Below, in pieces: positions 6,288 to 6,550 of a stretch of DNA of 6,550 nucleotides. Under the pieces are notes generated by a model, which was not told where the DNA came from, searched no databases, and worked only from the letters and a program-made list of their open reading frames with translations. Made by a program: the position numbers and the translations under genes. Every line of letters begins with the position of its first letter. Positions within the stretch are counted from its first letter, which is position 1. The DNA lies in the NCBI GenBank assembly GCA_937960715.1, contig CALGOO010000089.1, positions 1 to 6,550 of the forward strand. The letters are read 5' to 3'. Source of the stretch: an uncultured Candidatus Competibacteraceae bacterium. Its GTDB lineage: Bacteria; Pseudomonadota; Gammaproteobacteria; Competibacterales; Competibacteraceae.

Positions 6288-6461
6288 ATGAACGATAAAT
6301 TAAAAATTGTGGTCGTTGCTGCCATTGCATTAATCGCAGGGGTATATCTCTATGTTTACTTTTCACCCTATCAGACCTGTGTCAGGGGGGGAATAAGTTC
6401 CGGCCGAAGCGACTGGCAAGCAAATTTGATATGCGCCGAAAAATTTGGAGGAAGGCAATAG
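6288..6461 (+). CDS. Small single-pass membrane or secreted protein
   Basis: This is a 57-residue protein. After MNDKLK comes a hydrophobic segment (residues 7-26, IVVVAAIALIAGVYLYVYF), followed by a short polar tail with Cys31 and Cys49. The layout suggests an uncleaved signal anchor with a periplasmic domain that may hold one disulfide. The local pattern SPYQTCVR...ICAEKFGG has the look of small cassette-encoded envelope proteins, but I cannot name a family. GAGGA (6280-6284) lies 3 bases before the ATG, a short but workable spacing. It sits 49 bases after the preceding gene, in the same orientation, in AT-rich DNA. Confidence 0.6.
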   Translation: MNDKLKIVVVAAIALIAGVYLYVYFSPYQTCVRGGISSGRSDWQANLICAEKFGGRQ

Positions 6462-6550
6462 GCGAAAGGCGTATAATTCGTTTCTTTGTTGCTTATATAG
6501 TCTACCCAATTATGATCTATACATTGCTAATAGATAATATAATATTATTT
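6431..6550 (+). CDS. Partial ORF, probable membrane protein, runs off the window end
   Basis: The frame opens at ATG 6431, overlaps the preceding 57-codon ORF by 31 bases in another frame, and stays open to the last base (40 codons seen). The product starts with a strongly basic stretch (MRRKIWRKAIGERRIIR), then a hydrophobic run (FFVAYIVYPIMIYTLLI), the charge pattern of a membrane protein with its N-terminus inside. No good Shine-Dalgarno precedes ATG 6431. A GGAGG at 6447-6451 lies inside the frame, so the true start may be further downstream. The DNA is very AT-rich with many ATA codons, unlike the fdn operon. It could also be chance in low-GC sequence. Confidence 0.4.
   Translation, partial: MRRKIWRKAIGERRIIRFFVAYIVYPIMIYTLLIDNIILF

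Noticed and set aside
6458..6461. Frameshift joining the 57-residue ORF to the next hydrophobic frame
   Set aside because: There is no homopolymer at the overlap, and the second frame has its own ATG at 6431 followed by a basic stretch, so two separate ORFs are simpler.
1..6550. CRISPR array, rRNA or tRNA genes, or an IS transposase
   Set aside because: No regularly spaced repeats with spacers, no RNA gene folds and no transposase motifs were seen.

Overview
The window holds a complete three-gene operon for a membrane-bound, selenocysteine-containing formate dehydrogenase (fdnG-fdnH-fdnI, 439-5012, + strand). About 230 bases downstream the sequence changes character and becomes an integron gene-cassette region (about 5198-6550). 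The operon is GC-rich and its proteins align closely, including key residue numbers, with E. coli Fdh-N/Fdh-O. Together with the REP-like palindromes at 36-106 and 5022-5052, this suggests a GC-rich proteobacterium, probably a gammaproteobacterium. The genus cannot be read from the window.

Layout. 1-438: a pair of inverted REP-like hairpins (36-106), then a leader with an FNR-type box (177-190), two candidate promoters (212-217 and 240-266) and a hairpin shortly before the fdnG ribosome-binding site (388-415). 439-3504: fdnG, whose in-frame TGA at 1024-1026 is read as selenocysteine and is followed at once by a SECIS hairpin. 3515-4405: fdnH, a four-cluster ferredoxin-like subunit with a C-terminal membrane anchor. 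4386-5012: fdnI, a four-helix cytochrome b. 5013-5243: a perfect 13-bp REP-like hairpin and a 13-bp direct repeat, no gene. 5244-5937: one integron cassette with a HEPN-like gene. 5876-5943: its attC site. 5938-6550: AT-rich DNA with three small unknown ORFs, the last running off the end.

The formate dehydrogenase genes work as one unit. FdnG oxidises formate in the periplasm at a Mo/W-bis-MGD-selenocysteine site, FdnH carries electrons through four [4Fe-4S] clusters, and FdnI passes them through two b hemes to quinone in the membrane. Tight spacing and strong Shine-Dalgarno sequences tie the three genes together.

The least ordinary part is the cassette region. The attC at 5876-5943 has the same single-strand fold layout as the classic aadA1 attC, with two bulged bases six pairs apart. 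The cassette's left end (GTTGGGGGTC, 5243-5252) is the exact reverse complement of its own R'' side (GACCCCCAAC, 5873-5882), as expected for an excisable circle. Removing the cassette in silico rebuilds a perfect inverted-repeat integrase core site (GCCTAAC-CAACT-GTTAGGC) with two direct repeats beside it, resembling attI. No integrase gene lies between it and fdnI. This is therefore an integrase-less cassette cluster, or the edge of a larger integron, placed directly after a core respiratory operon. The cassette-borne proteins have no function I can assign beyond a HEPN-like reading of the first.
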